Source: Oscillospiraceae bacterium
GTDB taxonomy: Bacteria > Bacillota > Clostridia > Oscillospirales > Oscillospiraceae
Assembly (NCBI GenBank): GCA_017473225.1
Contig: JAFUMG010000028.1
Span: forward strand, 1 to 44,107
Direction: 5' to 3'
DNA: 44,107 nt
In this document: positions 32,353-40,340 of the stretch, in pieces
How positions within the stretch are numbered: the first letter of the stretch is position 1
Layout: each line of letters begins with the position of its first letter
Notes under the pieces: model-generated
What the model was told of the DNA's origin: nothing
Databases searched by the model: none
What the model saw: the letters and a program-made list of their open reading frames with translations, nothing else
Program-made: the position numbers and the translations under genes

Positions 32353-34566
32353 TCACTTCTTCCGATACAGCAGGCGGATGGAATTGAGGACGCAGAGCAT
32401 GGCGACGCCGGAGTCGGCGAAGACGGCCATCCACATGGAGGCGTGGCCCGTCAGGCCCAGGATCATGACGATCAGCTTCACCGCCAGGGCGAAAACCACG
32501 TTCTGCCAGGCGATGGCGCCGGTCTTCCGGGCGATGTCCAGAGATTCGGGGATGGCGTTCACATCGGAGGTCATGAACACCACGTCCGCCGCTTCGATGG
32601 CCGCGTCGGCGCCGCTGCCCATGGCCGCGCCCACATCGGCGCCGGCCAGCACCGGGGCGTCGTTGATGCCGTCGCCCACGAACATGGCCGCGCCCAGCCG
32701 GGAGCGGATCTGCTGGAGGTGCTCCAGCTTTTCGTCGGGCAGCAGCCGGGCGTGGACCTCGCCGATGCCGGTCTGGGCGGCGATCTCATTGGCAGCGGTC
32801 TGATCGTCGCCGGTGAGCATGGCGGTGGCGATGCCCTGCTTCTTCAGGCGGCTGACCGCCTCCTTCGCGCCGGGCTTCAGGGTGTCCGCAATGAGGAGGT
32901 GGCCCAGGCAGACGCCGTTTTCGGCCACGAAGACGCTGGTGCCGCCCCGGGGCAGCGCCTCCGGCAGCGGGACGCCGTTCTCTTCCAGCAGCTTTTCATT
33001 GCCGCAGAGGATGGTCTTGCCCTCCACCGTGGCCCGGATACCCTTGCCGGGGAGCTCTTCCAGAGCTTCCGGGGCGTGGAATTCCACGGCCCGCTCCCGG
33101 GCGGCTTCCACGATGCTGACGGCGATGGGATGGGTGGAATGGCACTCGCAGCAGGCGGCCAGGGCCAGAACCCCTTCTCTGTCGGCGATCTCCTGGACCC
33201 GGAAATCGCCCCTGGTGATGGTGCCGGTCTTGTCCATGACCACGGCCTTGATCTTGCCCATGGCTTCGATGGACACGCCGCCCTTGAAGAGGATGCCCTG
33301 ACGGCTGCCGGCACCGATGCCGGAGAAGAAGGCCAGGGGCACGCTGAGGACCAGGGCGCAGGGGCAGCTCATGACCAGGAAGGACAGGGCCGTGTAGACC
33401 CAGTAGTTCCAGTCGCCGGTGACGATGGAGGGGACGATGGCCACCACCGCCGCCAGACCCACCACGATGGGGGTGTACACCCGGGCGAAGCGGGTGATGA
33501 AGCGCTCAAACCGGGGCTTGCTGGCCGCGGCGTTTTCCACGGAGTTCAGGATCCGGGTGACCATGGATTCCGACAGAGGCTTTTCCACCCGGATGGTCAG
33601 CTGGCCGGTGGTGTTGACGCAGCCGGAGACCACCTTGTCTCCCGCCGCCGCCCGGACGGGCACCGGCTCGCCGGTGATGGGGGCGGTGTCGATGCGGCTT
33701 TCACCGCTGACCACCACGCCGTCCAGGGGGATCCGGTCGCCGGGCCGCACCAGCAGCAGGTCATTCACCCGGGCTTCCCCGGCGGGGATCACGCTGACCG
33801 ACGCTCCGTCGATCCGGTTGACCACTTCGGGGCGCAGGTCCACCGCTTCCATGATCTGGCTGCGGCTCCGGGCCACGGCCTTTTCCTCAAAATATTCGCC
33901 CATCCGGTAGAACAGCATGACGCCCACCGCTTCCGCCAGCTCGCCGATGGCGAAGGCACCGATGGTGGCGATGCTCATGAGGAAATTCTCGTCCAGCACA
34001 TGGCCGCGGGTGAGATTCTTCACGGCGGTCACCAGGATCTCACCGCCCAGCACCACATAGGCCGCTACGAAGGCGATGGCGGAGAGGATACCCAGGTCTA
34101 CCCACCCCAGCATCAGGCCCGCCAGGAACAGGGCCGTGCCGAGAACGATGATGCGCTTGTCCTTGTCGCTGTCTTCCTCATGATGTTCGTGGGCGGCGTG
34201 CTCTTCGTGGTCATGGTGGTGGCCGCAGGCGCAGTCTTCGCCGTGGTGGTGATGCTCGTGGCCGCAGGCACAGTCTTCGTCGTGGTGGTGATGCTCATGA
34301 CCGCAGGCGCAGGGCCCATCGTGGCCATGATGGTGCTCATGGCGGCCCTCCCGGGGGAGGATCTCCACCTCGGATTCCACGGTCCGGGCCACTTCCGTCA
34401 GCTTCGGTAGCAGGCTGTCCGGGTCCTTCGCCGTCAGCCGCAGCTGGCGGGTGGCGAAGGTGATGGTGGCTTCCGCGACCTCGGGAAGCGCGTTGAATTT
34501 GGCTTCGATCTTGGCGGCGCAGTTGGCGCAGTCCAGATTTTCCAGGATATAAACCTTCCGGGTCAT
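32353..34566 (-). CDS. Zinc/cadmium-type P1B ATPase with His-rich linker
   Basis: This is a heavy-metal efflux ATPase of 737 residues in the membrane. An HMA domain with CANC (Cys13, Cys16) is followed by a very His-rich linker (about 76-130) built of near-identical 13-residue units. Then come eight predicted helices, the CPC metal motif (SCPCALVLS, near 400), the phosphorylation site DKTGT (near 445), TGDD and GDGIND. The CPC type with His-rich stretches and the lack of a copper-type signature point to Zn, Cd or Pb export (ZntA/CadA group). An ArsR-type operator sits between its promoter and start, so metal-induced expression is likely; the repressor gene is not in the window. Confidence 0.92.
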   Translation of the reverse strand: MTRKVYILENLDCANCAAKIEAKFNALPEVAEATITFATRQLRLTAKDPDSLLPKLTEVARTVESEVEILPREGRHEHHHGHDGPCACGHEHHHHDEDCACGHEHHHHGEDCACGHHHDHEEHAAHEHHEEDSDKDKRIIVLGTALFLAGLMLGWVDLGILSAIAFVAAYVVLGGEILVTAVKNLTRGHVLDENFLMSIATIGAFAIGELAEAVGVMLFYRMGEYFEEKAVARSRSQIMEAVDLRPEVVNRIDGASVSVIPAGEARVNDLLLVRPGDRIPLDGVVVSGESRIDTAPITGEPVPVRAAAGDKVVSGCVNTTGQLTIRVEKPLSESMVTRILNSVENAAASKPRFERFITRFARVYTPIVVGLAAVVAIVPSIVTGDWNYWVYTALSFLVMSCPCALVLSVPLAFFSGIGAGSRQGILFKGGVSIEAMGKIKAVVMDKTGTITRGDFRVQEIADREGVLALAACCECHSTHPIAVSIVEAARERAVEFHAPEALEELPGKGIRATVEGKTILCGNEKLLEENGVPLPEALPRGGTSVFVAENGVCLGHLLIADTLKPGAKEAVSRLKKQGIATAMLTGDDQTAANEIAAQTGIGEVHARLLPDEKLEHLQQIRSRLGAAMFVGDGINDAPVLAGADVGAAMGSGADAAIEAADVVFMTSDVNAIPESLDIARKTGAIAWQNVVFALAVKLIVMILGLTGHASMWMAVFADSGVAMLCVLNSIRLLYRKK
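34223..34312. repeat. 39-base tandem repeat coding the His-rich linker
   Basis: Two complete 39-base units (34223-34261 and 34262-34300) differ at only a few positions and are followed by a third partial unit. Each encodes 13 residues of the pattern GHEHHHHxEDCAC in the ATPase. Confidence 0.9.
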
Positions 34567-34589
34567 CTTCTTTCCCTCCTGTTTATTTT

Positions 34590-34616
34590 AACATATGAGC
34601 AGTTGTTCATTTGTTA
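34590..34616. promoter_or_regulatory. ArsR/SmtB-type metal operator
   Basis: ATATGAGCAGTTGTTCATTTG is an imperfect inverted repeat (ATGAGCA and TGTTCAT, two bases apart) of the form bound by CzrA/CadC/SmtB repressors. It lies just downstream of the -10 of the ATPase promoter, an ideal place for repression. Confidence 0.75.
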
Positions 34617-34621
34617 TTTTT

Positions 34622-34650
34622 AGTATAGCCCCATTTCCTGCCCTTGTCAA
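34622..34650 (-). promoter_or_regulatory. Sigma-A-type promoter for the metal ATPase
   Basis: On the minus strand TTGACA (34650-34645) and TATACT (34627-34622) are separated by 17 bases. Confidence 0.85.
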
Positions 34651-34672
34651 GCAGAAAATGGGGAGAATTTTA

Positions 34673-34826
34673 AAATTGGAGCCCAGCGCTCTGCTTGGGA
34701 CATCGCAATGCAAAATTCAAAATGCAAAATGCAGAATGATGGTGTGCGCTTTGCGCACGATTTAGAATCATTTCCGCAGGAAATACCACAATTTTGCATT
34801 CAGCATTCAGCATTCTGCATTTCGTT
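34673..34826. repeat. ATGCAAAATGC-type repeat with a TIR-like left end
   Basis: AAATTGGAGCCCAGCG resembles a worn TIR terminus. The rest is an ATGCAAAATGC element with TGTGCGCTTTGCGCAC and TTTCCGCAGGAAA hairpins, the latter followed by ATACCACAATT (34783-34793). Confidence 0.8.
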
Positions 34827-34829
34827 AGC

Positions 34830-35627
34830 TCATCCCGTCTGGCCGGGGCGGATGACCCAGAGGTTGCGGATCTGGCCTTCGATCTGCTCGTAGGACCAGA
34901 GGGCTTCGGAATTGGCGTGGCTGTTGGGGTCGTTGACCCGGATCATGCCGTCCTCCCAGCCCACCAGCACAATGTAGTGGCCGGTGGTGGTGAAATCTCC
35001 TGCCCGCATGGAGCAGATGATGGGATTGCCCGCTTCCAGATTGTCCACGATCCGCTGCTTCACCAGGGGGATCTCCGTCACGTCCAGGCCCAGCTTGACG
35101 CCGCCCTCGCTGATGAGGGTCCAGGAGGTGCCGTAGCCGGACTCATAGTAGCCGTTCTCCGCGGAGAATTCGATGATCTTCTCGGGGCGGAAGGCCTCGT
35201 CGCCGCCGGTGACATAGTAGCCCGCCATGGACAGGCACACCGGGCCGCAGCCGGTGATGCCCACCACATCGGAGCCGTATTTGATGTAGCCCCACCGCTG
35301 GTCCCACTGCATGAACAGCGGCACGCCTTCAGACAGGTCGCAGTCCAGGGCCGTGAGCTCCGCCTCCTGGCGGAAGGGGTAGTTCAGCACGAACTCCTCC
35401 GTCTCGGGATTCCGCTCCAGCAGCTCGATCAGGCTTTCGGGGTATTCGCTGTAGGCGATGCCCATTTCGTCGGCATACTGCTTGACCTTCAGCTCGGTTT
35501 CGCTCCGATCCTGCCAGTAGAAGCTGACGTCCCGGTAGAACTTGACCACCTTCGGCGCGCTCAGAGCGGCGATGACCGCCAGGATCAGGAGCGTAAAGAC
35601 TGCGCCCAGCCATTTTTTCTTTTTCAT
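34830..35627 (-). CDS. C39-like (papain-fold) cysteine peptidase, membrane-anchored
   Basis: The 265-residue protein has a basic start and one hydrophobic helix (about 6-24) that anchors it or acts as a signal. A linker and then a peptidase C39_2-type domain (about 100-265) follow. The catalytic set is visible: Cys127 in GITGCGPVCLSMAG, His217 in TTTGHYIVLVG and Asn232-Asp233 in VNDPNS. Unlike true C39 bacteriocin exporters it has no ABC parts. It probably acts outside the membrane on peptides or wall proteins; the target is unknown. The ATG at 35627 suits the AAGGAAGG site better than the GTG nine bases upstream. Confidence 0.85.
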   Translation of the reverse strand: MKKKKWLGAVFTLLILAVIAALSAPKVVKFYRDVSFYWQDRSETELKVKQYADEMGIAYSEYPESLIELLERNPETEEFVLNYPFRQEAELTALDCDLSEGVPLFMQWDQRWGYIKYGSDVVGITGCGPVCLSMAGYYVTGGDEAFRPEKIIEFSAENGYYESGYGTSWTLISEGGVKLGLDVTEIPLVKQRIVDNLEAGNPIICSMRAGDFTTTGHYIVLVGWEDGMIRVNDPNSHANSEALWSYEQIEGQIRNLWVIRPGQTG

Positions 35628-35650
35628 TGGATTCACCTTCCTTTTGGCTG

Positions 35651-35656
35651 ATTATA
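35651..35656 (-). promoter_or_regulatory. Extended -10 element upstream of the C39-like gene
   Basis: On the minus strand TGATATAAT gives an extended -10 about 24 bases before the start. No good -35 is seen. The remaining gap up to 35810 shows no other feature. Confidence 0.5.
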
Positions 35657-35810
35657 TCACATAGCCCCTTAGGAAGTCCTTTCGGGAAGATTAAGATTTT
35701 TATAATTATGGGGGAAATTATCGCAGAAATTCCACACAACCCATGGACCGTCCGGGAGGCCGGTCCCTACGATGGTAATTCGACTGTGATTTTTGCCTTT
35801 GGGTTTACAT

Positions 35811-35840
35811 AAAAATGCGCGCCCCCATCGAGGCGCGCAT
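35811..35840 (-). terminator. Intrinsic terminator after the Nudix gene
   Basis: On the minus strand ATGCGCGCC and GGGCGCGCAT form a stem followed by TTTTT. Confidence 0.82.
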
Positions 35841-35844
35841 TCTG

Positions 35845-36312
35845 TCATCGGATTCTCCGGCCGTCCAGCACCGCTTCGACCAGCTTGTCGCCTTCATAGC
35901 GGAGCTTCAGCAGGAAAAAGGGCGCGTCCTGCCACAGAAGGTCCAGGAAGATCTGGTCGCCCTCCCATTTGGGGAGCCGGTCCAGAAACTCCCGGCTGAC
36001 CCACTGCAGGTCTCCCTCATTGCATTCCGTCAGCTGGCCCTCGAAGCCCTCGGCGGTGAACAGGTACATGAATTCCCCCTCCGCCTGGTCGCAGAGGAAG
36101 GTGACCACGCCCCGGCATTTCCAGTCCGTCAGGGTCAGGCCCGTCTCCTCCTTCGCTTCCCGCAGAAGGCACTCGTCGGGGGACTCTCCCGGCTCGAATT
36201 TGCCGCCGATGCCGATCCATTTGTCGTGGTTGATGTCGTTTTTCTTCTTCACCCGGTGGAGCATCAGCACCTGATCCCCCCGGAGCACATAGCAAAGGGT
36301 CGTGTTGATCAT
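35845..36312 (-). CDS. Nudix hydrolase, MutT/8-oxo-dGTP diphosphatase-like
   Basis: The 155-residue protein carries a full Nudix box at about 37-59 (GKFEPGESPDECLLREA with EETGL following; Glu52, Glu55 and Glu56 for metal). The start INTTLCYVLRGDQVLMLHR and the length match the MutT-like 8-oxo-dGTP diphosphatases that clean the nucleotide pool, but other nucleotides are possible. The ATG at 36312 overlaps the stop of the upstream lipid kinase by four bases (ATGA), indicating coupling. A terminator follows. Confidence 0.9.
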   Translation of the reverse strand: MINTTLCYVLRGDQVLMLHRVKKKNDINHDKWIGIGGKFEPGESPDECLLREAKEETGLTLTDWKCRGVVTFLCDQAEGEFMYLFTAEGFEGQLTECNEGDLQWVSREFLDRLPKWEGDQIFLDLLWQDAPFFLLKLRYEGDKLVEAVLDGRRIR

Positions 36313-37202
36313 GCCTTGGGCCTCTGCATGATCCGCACCGCCAGATGGACGTTCTCCACATCCACCTCGCTGTGGCCATCCTCCCGCTCGCCGTCCAGGG
36401 TCCAGGGCATGGCGGGGTCCGCCACCACCTTGATCTTCTCCGCGCTGCGGAAGGTGATCATGGCGCAGTTGTACTTTTGGCTCTGGACCGCCTTGATGCA
36501 CTCGGAGATCTCCAGCAGGTCCACCGGCGCCCGGACCAGCAGCACCTCCAGCTTGCCGTCAGCCATGTCCACCAGCTTGGGGTCCAGAGTCAGGATGCCG
36601 CCCACGGAGGTGGAATTGCTGATGGCGCCGAAGAGGAAATCATCCTCCACCACCTGGCCGTCCAGCTCCATGCGGACGTGCTCCTTGCGGATCTGGGACA
36701 GCTCGTTGATGCCCTCCAGCACATAGGCCGTGTGGCCCAGCATATTCTTGATGCTCTGGGGTGTGGCGTAGCTGGATTTGGTGAAGGCGCCGAAGGAGGC
36801 GATATAGGAGAAATACCGGTCGCCGAAGCGGCCCACGTCGTAGCGGACGGGCTCGCCCTCCACGATATCCTTCGCCGCCTGGAGGATGTTGGTGGGGATC
36901 TTCAGGCTGGCGGCGAAATCGTTGGTGGAGCCGGCGGGGATATAGCCCACGGGCACGTCCGCATCGCTGCGGAGGATGCCGGAGATGGTTTCATTGAAGG
37001 TGCCGTCGCCGCCGCAGCAGACCACCAGGTCCACGTCCCGGGCCCTGTTTTCCACCACCCGGGTGGCGTCGCCCTGGCCGCCGGTCATATAAGTGGTCAC
37101 CTCATAGTCCGCCCGGTTGAACAGGGCAATGATGTCCGCCAGATACCGGACCGCCCGGCGCATACCGGAGTAGGGATTCATTACAAAGAGCATTTTTTTC
37201 AT
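36309..37202 (-). CDS. Diacylglycerol/lipid kinase, DagK/YegS family
   Basis: The 297-residue cytosolic, membrane-associated kinase has the nucleotide motif GGDGTFNE (64-71), the start LFVMNPYSGM and IPAGSTNDFA (about 92-101), all typical of DagK/YegS. Such enzymes phosphorylate diacylglycerol or related lipids, recycling the diacylglycerol released during lipoteichoic acid synthesis. It is the first gene of a two-gene unit with the Nudix gene. A promoter is visible upstream. Confidence 0.92.
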   Translation of the reverse strand: MKKMLFVMNPYSGMRRAVRYLADIIALFNRADYEVTTYMTGGQGDATRVVENRARDVDLVVCCGGDGTFNETISGILRSDADVPVGYIPAGSTNDFAASLKIPTNILQAAKDIVEGEPVRYDVGRFGDRYFSYIASFGAFTKSSYATPQSIKNMLGHTAYVLEGINELSQIRKEHVRMELDGQVVEDDFLFGAISNSTSVGGILTLDPKLVDMADGKLEVLLVRAPVDLLEISECIKAVQSQKYNCAMITFRSAEKIKVVADPAMPWTLDGEREDGHSEVDVENVHLAVRIMQRPKA

Positions 37203-37243
37203 CGATCTTACCTCGCTCTGCTCGTTTCCTTTGTTGCAACCAC

Positions 37244-37271
37244 ATTATAGCACGTTCGGCGGAATTAACAA
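37244..37271 (-). promoter_or_regulatory. Sigma-A-type promoter for the lipid kinase
   Basis: On the minus strand TTGTTA (37271-37266) and TATAAT (37249-37244) have a 16-base spacer. Confidence 0.65.
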
Positions 37272-37368
37272 GGGACTTGAGGGGCAATTGTTGATTTCTT
37301 CGAAAAAAGTTCATAATAAGTTCATATGAAAACTTTACAATAACTCCTATATTCACTGGAGGATCCCC

Positions 37369-37833
37369 ATGAAGTTGCTGCAATGCGCCATTTACGTCGC
37401 CGCCCTCGGCCTGATTTCCAACCCCGTCGGCAATCTGCTGCCCCGCCGCTGGTTTCGGGCGGAGCGGTTTCCCTACCGGCCCTTTTCCTGGGAGCGGGAG
37501 GGGAAAATTTACGAGAAGCTCCATATCCGCGTCTGGAAGGACCGGGTTCCGGATATGAGCAGGCTCCTGCGCTCCATGGTGCCCAAGGCGGTGACGGCGC
37601 GGCCCACTGCCGAAAGCCTGGACCGCCTGGTCCGGGAGACCTGCGTGGCGGAAGCGGTCCACTGGGCGCTGGCGGTCCTCTCCCTGGGGGTCCTGAAGAT
37701 ATGGAAGGGGCTGGGGGGCTGGATCTGCTACGGATTGTGCCTTCTGGGGAATCTGCCCTTCATCATCATCCAGCGCTACAACCGCCCCCGCCTGCTGCGG
37801 ACCCTGAACCGCCTGCGGGCACGAACGGAATAG
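37369..37833 (+). CDS. CrtO-like membrane acyltransferase family protein
   Basis: The 154-residue protein has hydrophobic segments at about 3-20, 92-108 and 114-132. Between them is a conserved-looking stretch: PFSWEREGKIYEKLHI (about 38-53), then VWKDRVPDM (about 55-63). This layout resembles glycosyl-4,4'-diaponeurosporenoate acyltransferase (CrtO of staphyloxanthin synthesis). No carotenoid gene is nearby, so another lipid or glycolipid acceptor is more likely. The resemblance is from memory of the family, not a search. GGAGG lies before the ATG. A hairpin array follows. Confidence 0.65.
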   Translation: MKLLQCAIYVAALGLISNPVGNLLPRRWFRAERFPYRPFSWEREGKIYEKLHIRVWKDRVPDMSRLLRSMVPKAVTARPTAESLDRLVRETCVAEAVHWALAVLSLGVLKIWKGLGGWICYGLCLLGNLPFIIIQRYNRPRLLRTLNRLRARTE

Positions 37834-37855
37834 ACAAACGCCCCGGGAGATTGGC

Positions 37856-37961
37856 GAAATCCACCCTGATGGGTGGATTTCATATCACCGAAACCGCCAG
37901 GTTTCGATATCACCCGCGCCGCAGGTGCGGATATCACATTTTGCGGAGCAAAATATATCAC
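37856..37961. repeat. Array of four different hairpins, each followed by ATATCAC
   Basis: The four units are GAAATCCACCC-TGAT-GGGTGGATTTC (37856-37881), CGAAACC-GCCA-GGTTTCG (37889-37906), CCGCGCC-GCA-GGTGCGG (37914-37930) and ATTTTGC-GGA-GCAAAAT (37938-37954). Each is followed by ATATCAC. Stem sequences are unrelated, but pairing is kept in all four. No gene overlaps it. Confidence 0.9.
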
Positions 37962-37974
37962 TTTTCAACACAGA

Positions 37975-38009
37975 ACAGGCCAGATCCGGGATTATCCGGA
38001 TCTGGCCTG
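37975..38009. other. Strong 15-pair inverted repeat after the hairpin array
   Basis: ACAGGCCAGATCCGG and CCGGATCTGGCCTGT form a perfect stem around a 5-base loop. The downstream sequence is not T-rich on either strand, so a terminator role is only possible. The rest of the 585-base gap (37834-38419) is the hairpin array and a TIR repeat. Confidence 0.7.
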
Positions 38010-38075
38010 TCATTCTATGCTGCTGTCTTACGAACACCCTCCATTTCCCGGGGCGTTTTGAAGTTGATGGGGGTG

Positions 38076-38396
38076 AAATTGTAGTTTAACGTGCACTTAA
38101 AAAGAAGCACGTCATTGCGAGCCAGTGCTCACACTGGCGTGGCAATCCCCCCGTTCTTCCGTGAACCTATGGAGAGGAAAACGGTAGAAAATACCCGGAA
38201 ACACCAAGATTTTCAGCATCTGACCGCATTGCGCCGCCATAGGGGATTGCCACGCTAGTGGTGCTCCGCGCAGCGAATCTGCAATATTATGGCTGCCGGT
38301 GGCAGCCATACCACAATTCAATGCGGACTGGCTCGCAATGACAGCATTTTTTGGTCGCCGCAACCACTTTTCAAAGGGAACGCTAAACTACAATTT
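38076..38396. repeat. TIR-bounded CATTGCGAGCC repeat with nested insert
   Basis: AAATTGTAGTTTAACG opens and CGCTAAACTACAATTT closes it. The right half-unit is split by the same insert seen at 29.05 kb (TGGCTGCCGGTGGCAGCCA and ATACCACAATT at 38308-38318). It lies 24 bases beyond the eutH stop. Confidence 0.9.
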
Positions 38397-38419
38397 AAAC
38401 CAATGGGCCACACTTCGTT

Positions 38420-39496
38420 TTACGCGTCCTTTCGGGTCAGCCAGAGGGCAACCAGGATGGCGCTGACGCCGCCGGTCAGCTTGCCCACGATCATGGCGGG
38501 GAGCATCTCCGGGGCGAAGCCGGCGGTGAAGCCCAGATGGTCGCCGAAGACAAAGGCTGCCGAGACGGCGAAGGCGATGTTGACCACCTTGCCCCGGCGG
38601 TCCATGTCCCGGACCATGCCGAAGGTGGCGATGGAATTGGCAAGACTGGCCACCAGTCCCGCCGCGGCGGTCTCGTTGATGCCGATGAGCTTCCCGAACC
38701 GGGTCAGGGGCCGGCGCAGCAGCTTCGTCAGCACGAACACCAGCGGGAATGCCCCGGCCAGCACGATGGCGATGGCTCCCACGGTCTGGAAGCCCTCGGA
38801 AATGGGAGCCATGCCGGGAATGATGACAAACCCGGTCAGCTCCTGGACGATGGCCGCGGCAAGCCCCGCGGTGATCACCGCCACGACGCCCTTGCCGAAG
38901 GCGGCGAAGCCCCGGATCATGAGCCCCTCCGCCTTCCACAGCCCCAGGGCGATCAGCGCTGCCAGGAGCACGATGGGCAGGAGGTTTCGCAGCAGCATGG
39001 ACACCGGGAAGCCCGCCACCAGTCCGCCGGCGAAAATGCCGATGGGGATGGTGACGATGCCGCAGAGGATGCCCTGGGCCATGGCGGGTCGGTCCTCCTC
39101 CGCCAGGATCCCCATGGCGACGGGGATGGTGAAGACGATGGTGGCGCCCAGCATGGAGCCCGTCAGCACGCCGCCCAGCAGCGCCGCCTGGGGATCGTCG
39201 GTCATCTCCGCTGCCAGTGCGCCGCCGCCCATGTCGCAGGCCAGGATGGATCCGGCGAACATGGCCGGGTCCGCCCCCAGGAAGCGGAACACCGGCACCA
39301 CCACGGGCTTCAGGATCGCCGCCAGCACCGGGGCCAGGGTGATGACGCCGATCATGGCCATAGCCAGGGAGCCCATGGACAGGATGCCGTTTTCGAATTC
39401 CTGTCCCAATCCCAGCCGGTTCCCAAAGATCCGGTCCACGGCCCCCAGCACCGCAAACCCCGCCATCACGGCGATCAGTATTTCATGAGCAGACAT
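38420..39496 (-). CDS. eutH: Ethanolamine permease EutH
   Basis: EutH is an integral membrane protein that brings ethanolamine into the cell when it is scarce or protonated. The 358-residue product has about ten hydrophobic helices and family motifs: ILACDMGGGALAAEM (about 84-98), the MLLRNLLPI region and SLANSIATFGMVRDM. Length matches the family. It is the last recognisable gene of the eut operon here and is separated from eutN by a TIR repeat, with a weak AAGGAAG ribosome site. Confidence 0.93.
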   Translation of the reverse strand: MSAHEILIAVMAGFAVLGAVDRIFGNRLGLGQEFENGILSMGSLAMAMIGVITLAPVLAAILKPVVVPVFRFLGADPAMFAGSILACDMGGGALAAEMTDDPQAALLGGVLTGSMLGATIVFTIPVAMGILAEEDRPAMAQGILCGIVTIPIGIFAGGLVAGFPVSMLLRNLLPIVLLAALIALGLWKAEGLMIRGFAAFGKGVVAVITAGLAAAIVQELTGFVIIPGMAPISEGFQTVGAIAIVLAGAFPLVFVLTKLLRRPLTRFGKLIGINETAAAGLVASLANSIATFGMVRDMDRRGKVVNIAFAVSAAFVFGDHLGFTAGFAPEMLPAMIVGKLTGGVSAILVALWLTRKDA

Positions 39497-39519
39497 GGTA
39501 TCACTTCCTTGATTGATTC

Positions 39520-39708
39520 GAATTGTAGTTTATCGTACAATCTGCAAATTACCAACAACGCTGTCATCCCGAGCGAGCGTCAGCGAGTCGAGGGATCTTG
39601 GCACCGATTTTACTGCAAATCTCAACGGAATGCGTAGATCCCTCGACTCCATTTCATTCCGCTCGGGATGACAGCTGCGGTACGGAAGGGAACGATAAAC
39701 TACAATTT
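39520..39708. repeat. TIR-bounded repeat with CATCCCGAGCG core, between eutN and eutH
   Basis: GAATTGTAGTTTATCG opens and CGATAAACTACAATTT closes it. Inverted GCTGTCATCCCGAGCG and CGCTCGGGATGACAGC arms, with TCGAGGGATC and GATCCCTCGA, flank a middle of about 45 bases. Its right end encodes the last two codons and the stop of eutN. Confidence 0.92.
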
Positions 39709-39945
39709 CCTCTCCCCATTGGGATCCAAAATCGCCACGACGGCGGCGTCGATGGGGGCGTCCATGCAGTAGCGGGAGGCTACCGTCCCGGTGGCCAGCA
39801 GTACCCGGTCGCCAACCCCCGCGCCGACCTGATCCGCCGCCACCAGATCCTCCCGGCCGGTGTCTACCACCAGAAAGGTCTGGCCCGACAGGCACCCCGC
39901 CTTCCGGGTGGCCCAGACCGAGCCGATGACTGTTCCGATCTTCAT
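39700..39945 (-). CDS. eutN: Microcompartment pentamer vertex protein EutN
   Basis: EutN/CcmL proteins form pentamers that cap the vertices of bacterial microcompartments. The 81-residue product has the family start MKIGTVIGSVWATRKAG, ADQVGAGVGDRVLLATG and a C-terminal PIDAAVVAILD. Its ATG overlaps the stop of the preceding gene by four bases. The last two codons (AAA TTG, Lys-Leu) and the TAG stop lie inside the terminus of the adjacent TIR repeat, so the original end was replaced or trimmed. Confidence 0.94.
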   Translation of the reverse strand: MKIGTVIGSVWATRKAGCLSGQTFLVVDTGREDLVAADQVGAGVGDRVLLATGTVASRYCMDAPIDAAVVAILDPNGERKL

Positions 39946-40340
39946 TCCGATCCCTCCATAATTTCCTTGGCCAGGGGCGTCAGCACCGCGCCGGGGCCGG
40001 GCAGCTGCCCCTTGCGCCGCAGGTCCCGGGCCTCCTCCGCGGTGATCAGATGCCGCCGGGCCCCGTCGGTGAAAATGACGCCCCAGCTTTTCAGCTCCCG
40101 CTGGGCCGCGGCGATGGCACCGGCCAGGGCTCGGTTTTTCGGAGACTCCGGCAGGCCGGGACTGTAGAGATACACGCCCTTTCCCTCCGCCAGGGCCGCC
40201 AGCACCCGCTCCTCCCGGAAGCGGAGCAGCTGCCCGATGGTGAGAGACCCGATGACCACCGCCTCATAGGGGGGCTCGCTGACATAGCTGTAGCCCAGCG
40301 GGTTCCCCGGCTCGCTGCCGATCAGCAGCGCCCGGGTCAT
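39942..40340 (-). CDS. Eut operon-associated protein of unknown function
   Basis: The 132-residue cytosolic protein has an N-terminal Rossmann-like half (RALLIGSEPGN, then EAVVIGSLTIGQLLRF) and a short helical C-terminus with WGVIFTD and LITAEEARDL. It resembles the small ethanolamine-utilisation family TIGR02536 found in microcompartment operons of Firmicutes, from memory only. It overlaps pduL and eutN by four bases on either side, so it is translated with shell and enzyme genes. No catalytic motif is visible; a role in shell assembly or as a chaperone is guesswork. Confidence 0.7.
   Translation of the reverse strand: MTRALLIGSEPGNPLGYSYVSEPPYEAVVIGSLTIGQLLRFREERVLAALAEGKGVYLYSPGLPESPKNRALAGAIAAAQRELKSWGVIFTDGARRHLITAEEARDLRRKGQLPGPGAVLTPLAKEIMEGSE

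Noticed and set aside
32443..34410. A 655-codon plus-strand open frame opposite the metal ATPase
   Set aside because: Antisense shadow; the ATPase on the other strand has all its motifs.
37856..37961. The hairpin array as a CRISPR
   Set aside because: The constant unit is only seven bases, the variable units are palindromes, and no cas genes are present.
37975..38009. Strong inverted repeat as a definite terminator
   Set aside because: The stem is strong, but neither side is followed by a T tract and the nearest gene end is over 140 bases away, so it was listed only as an inverted repeat.
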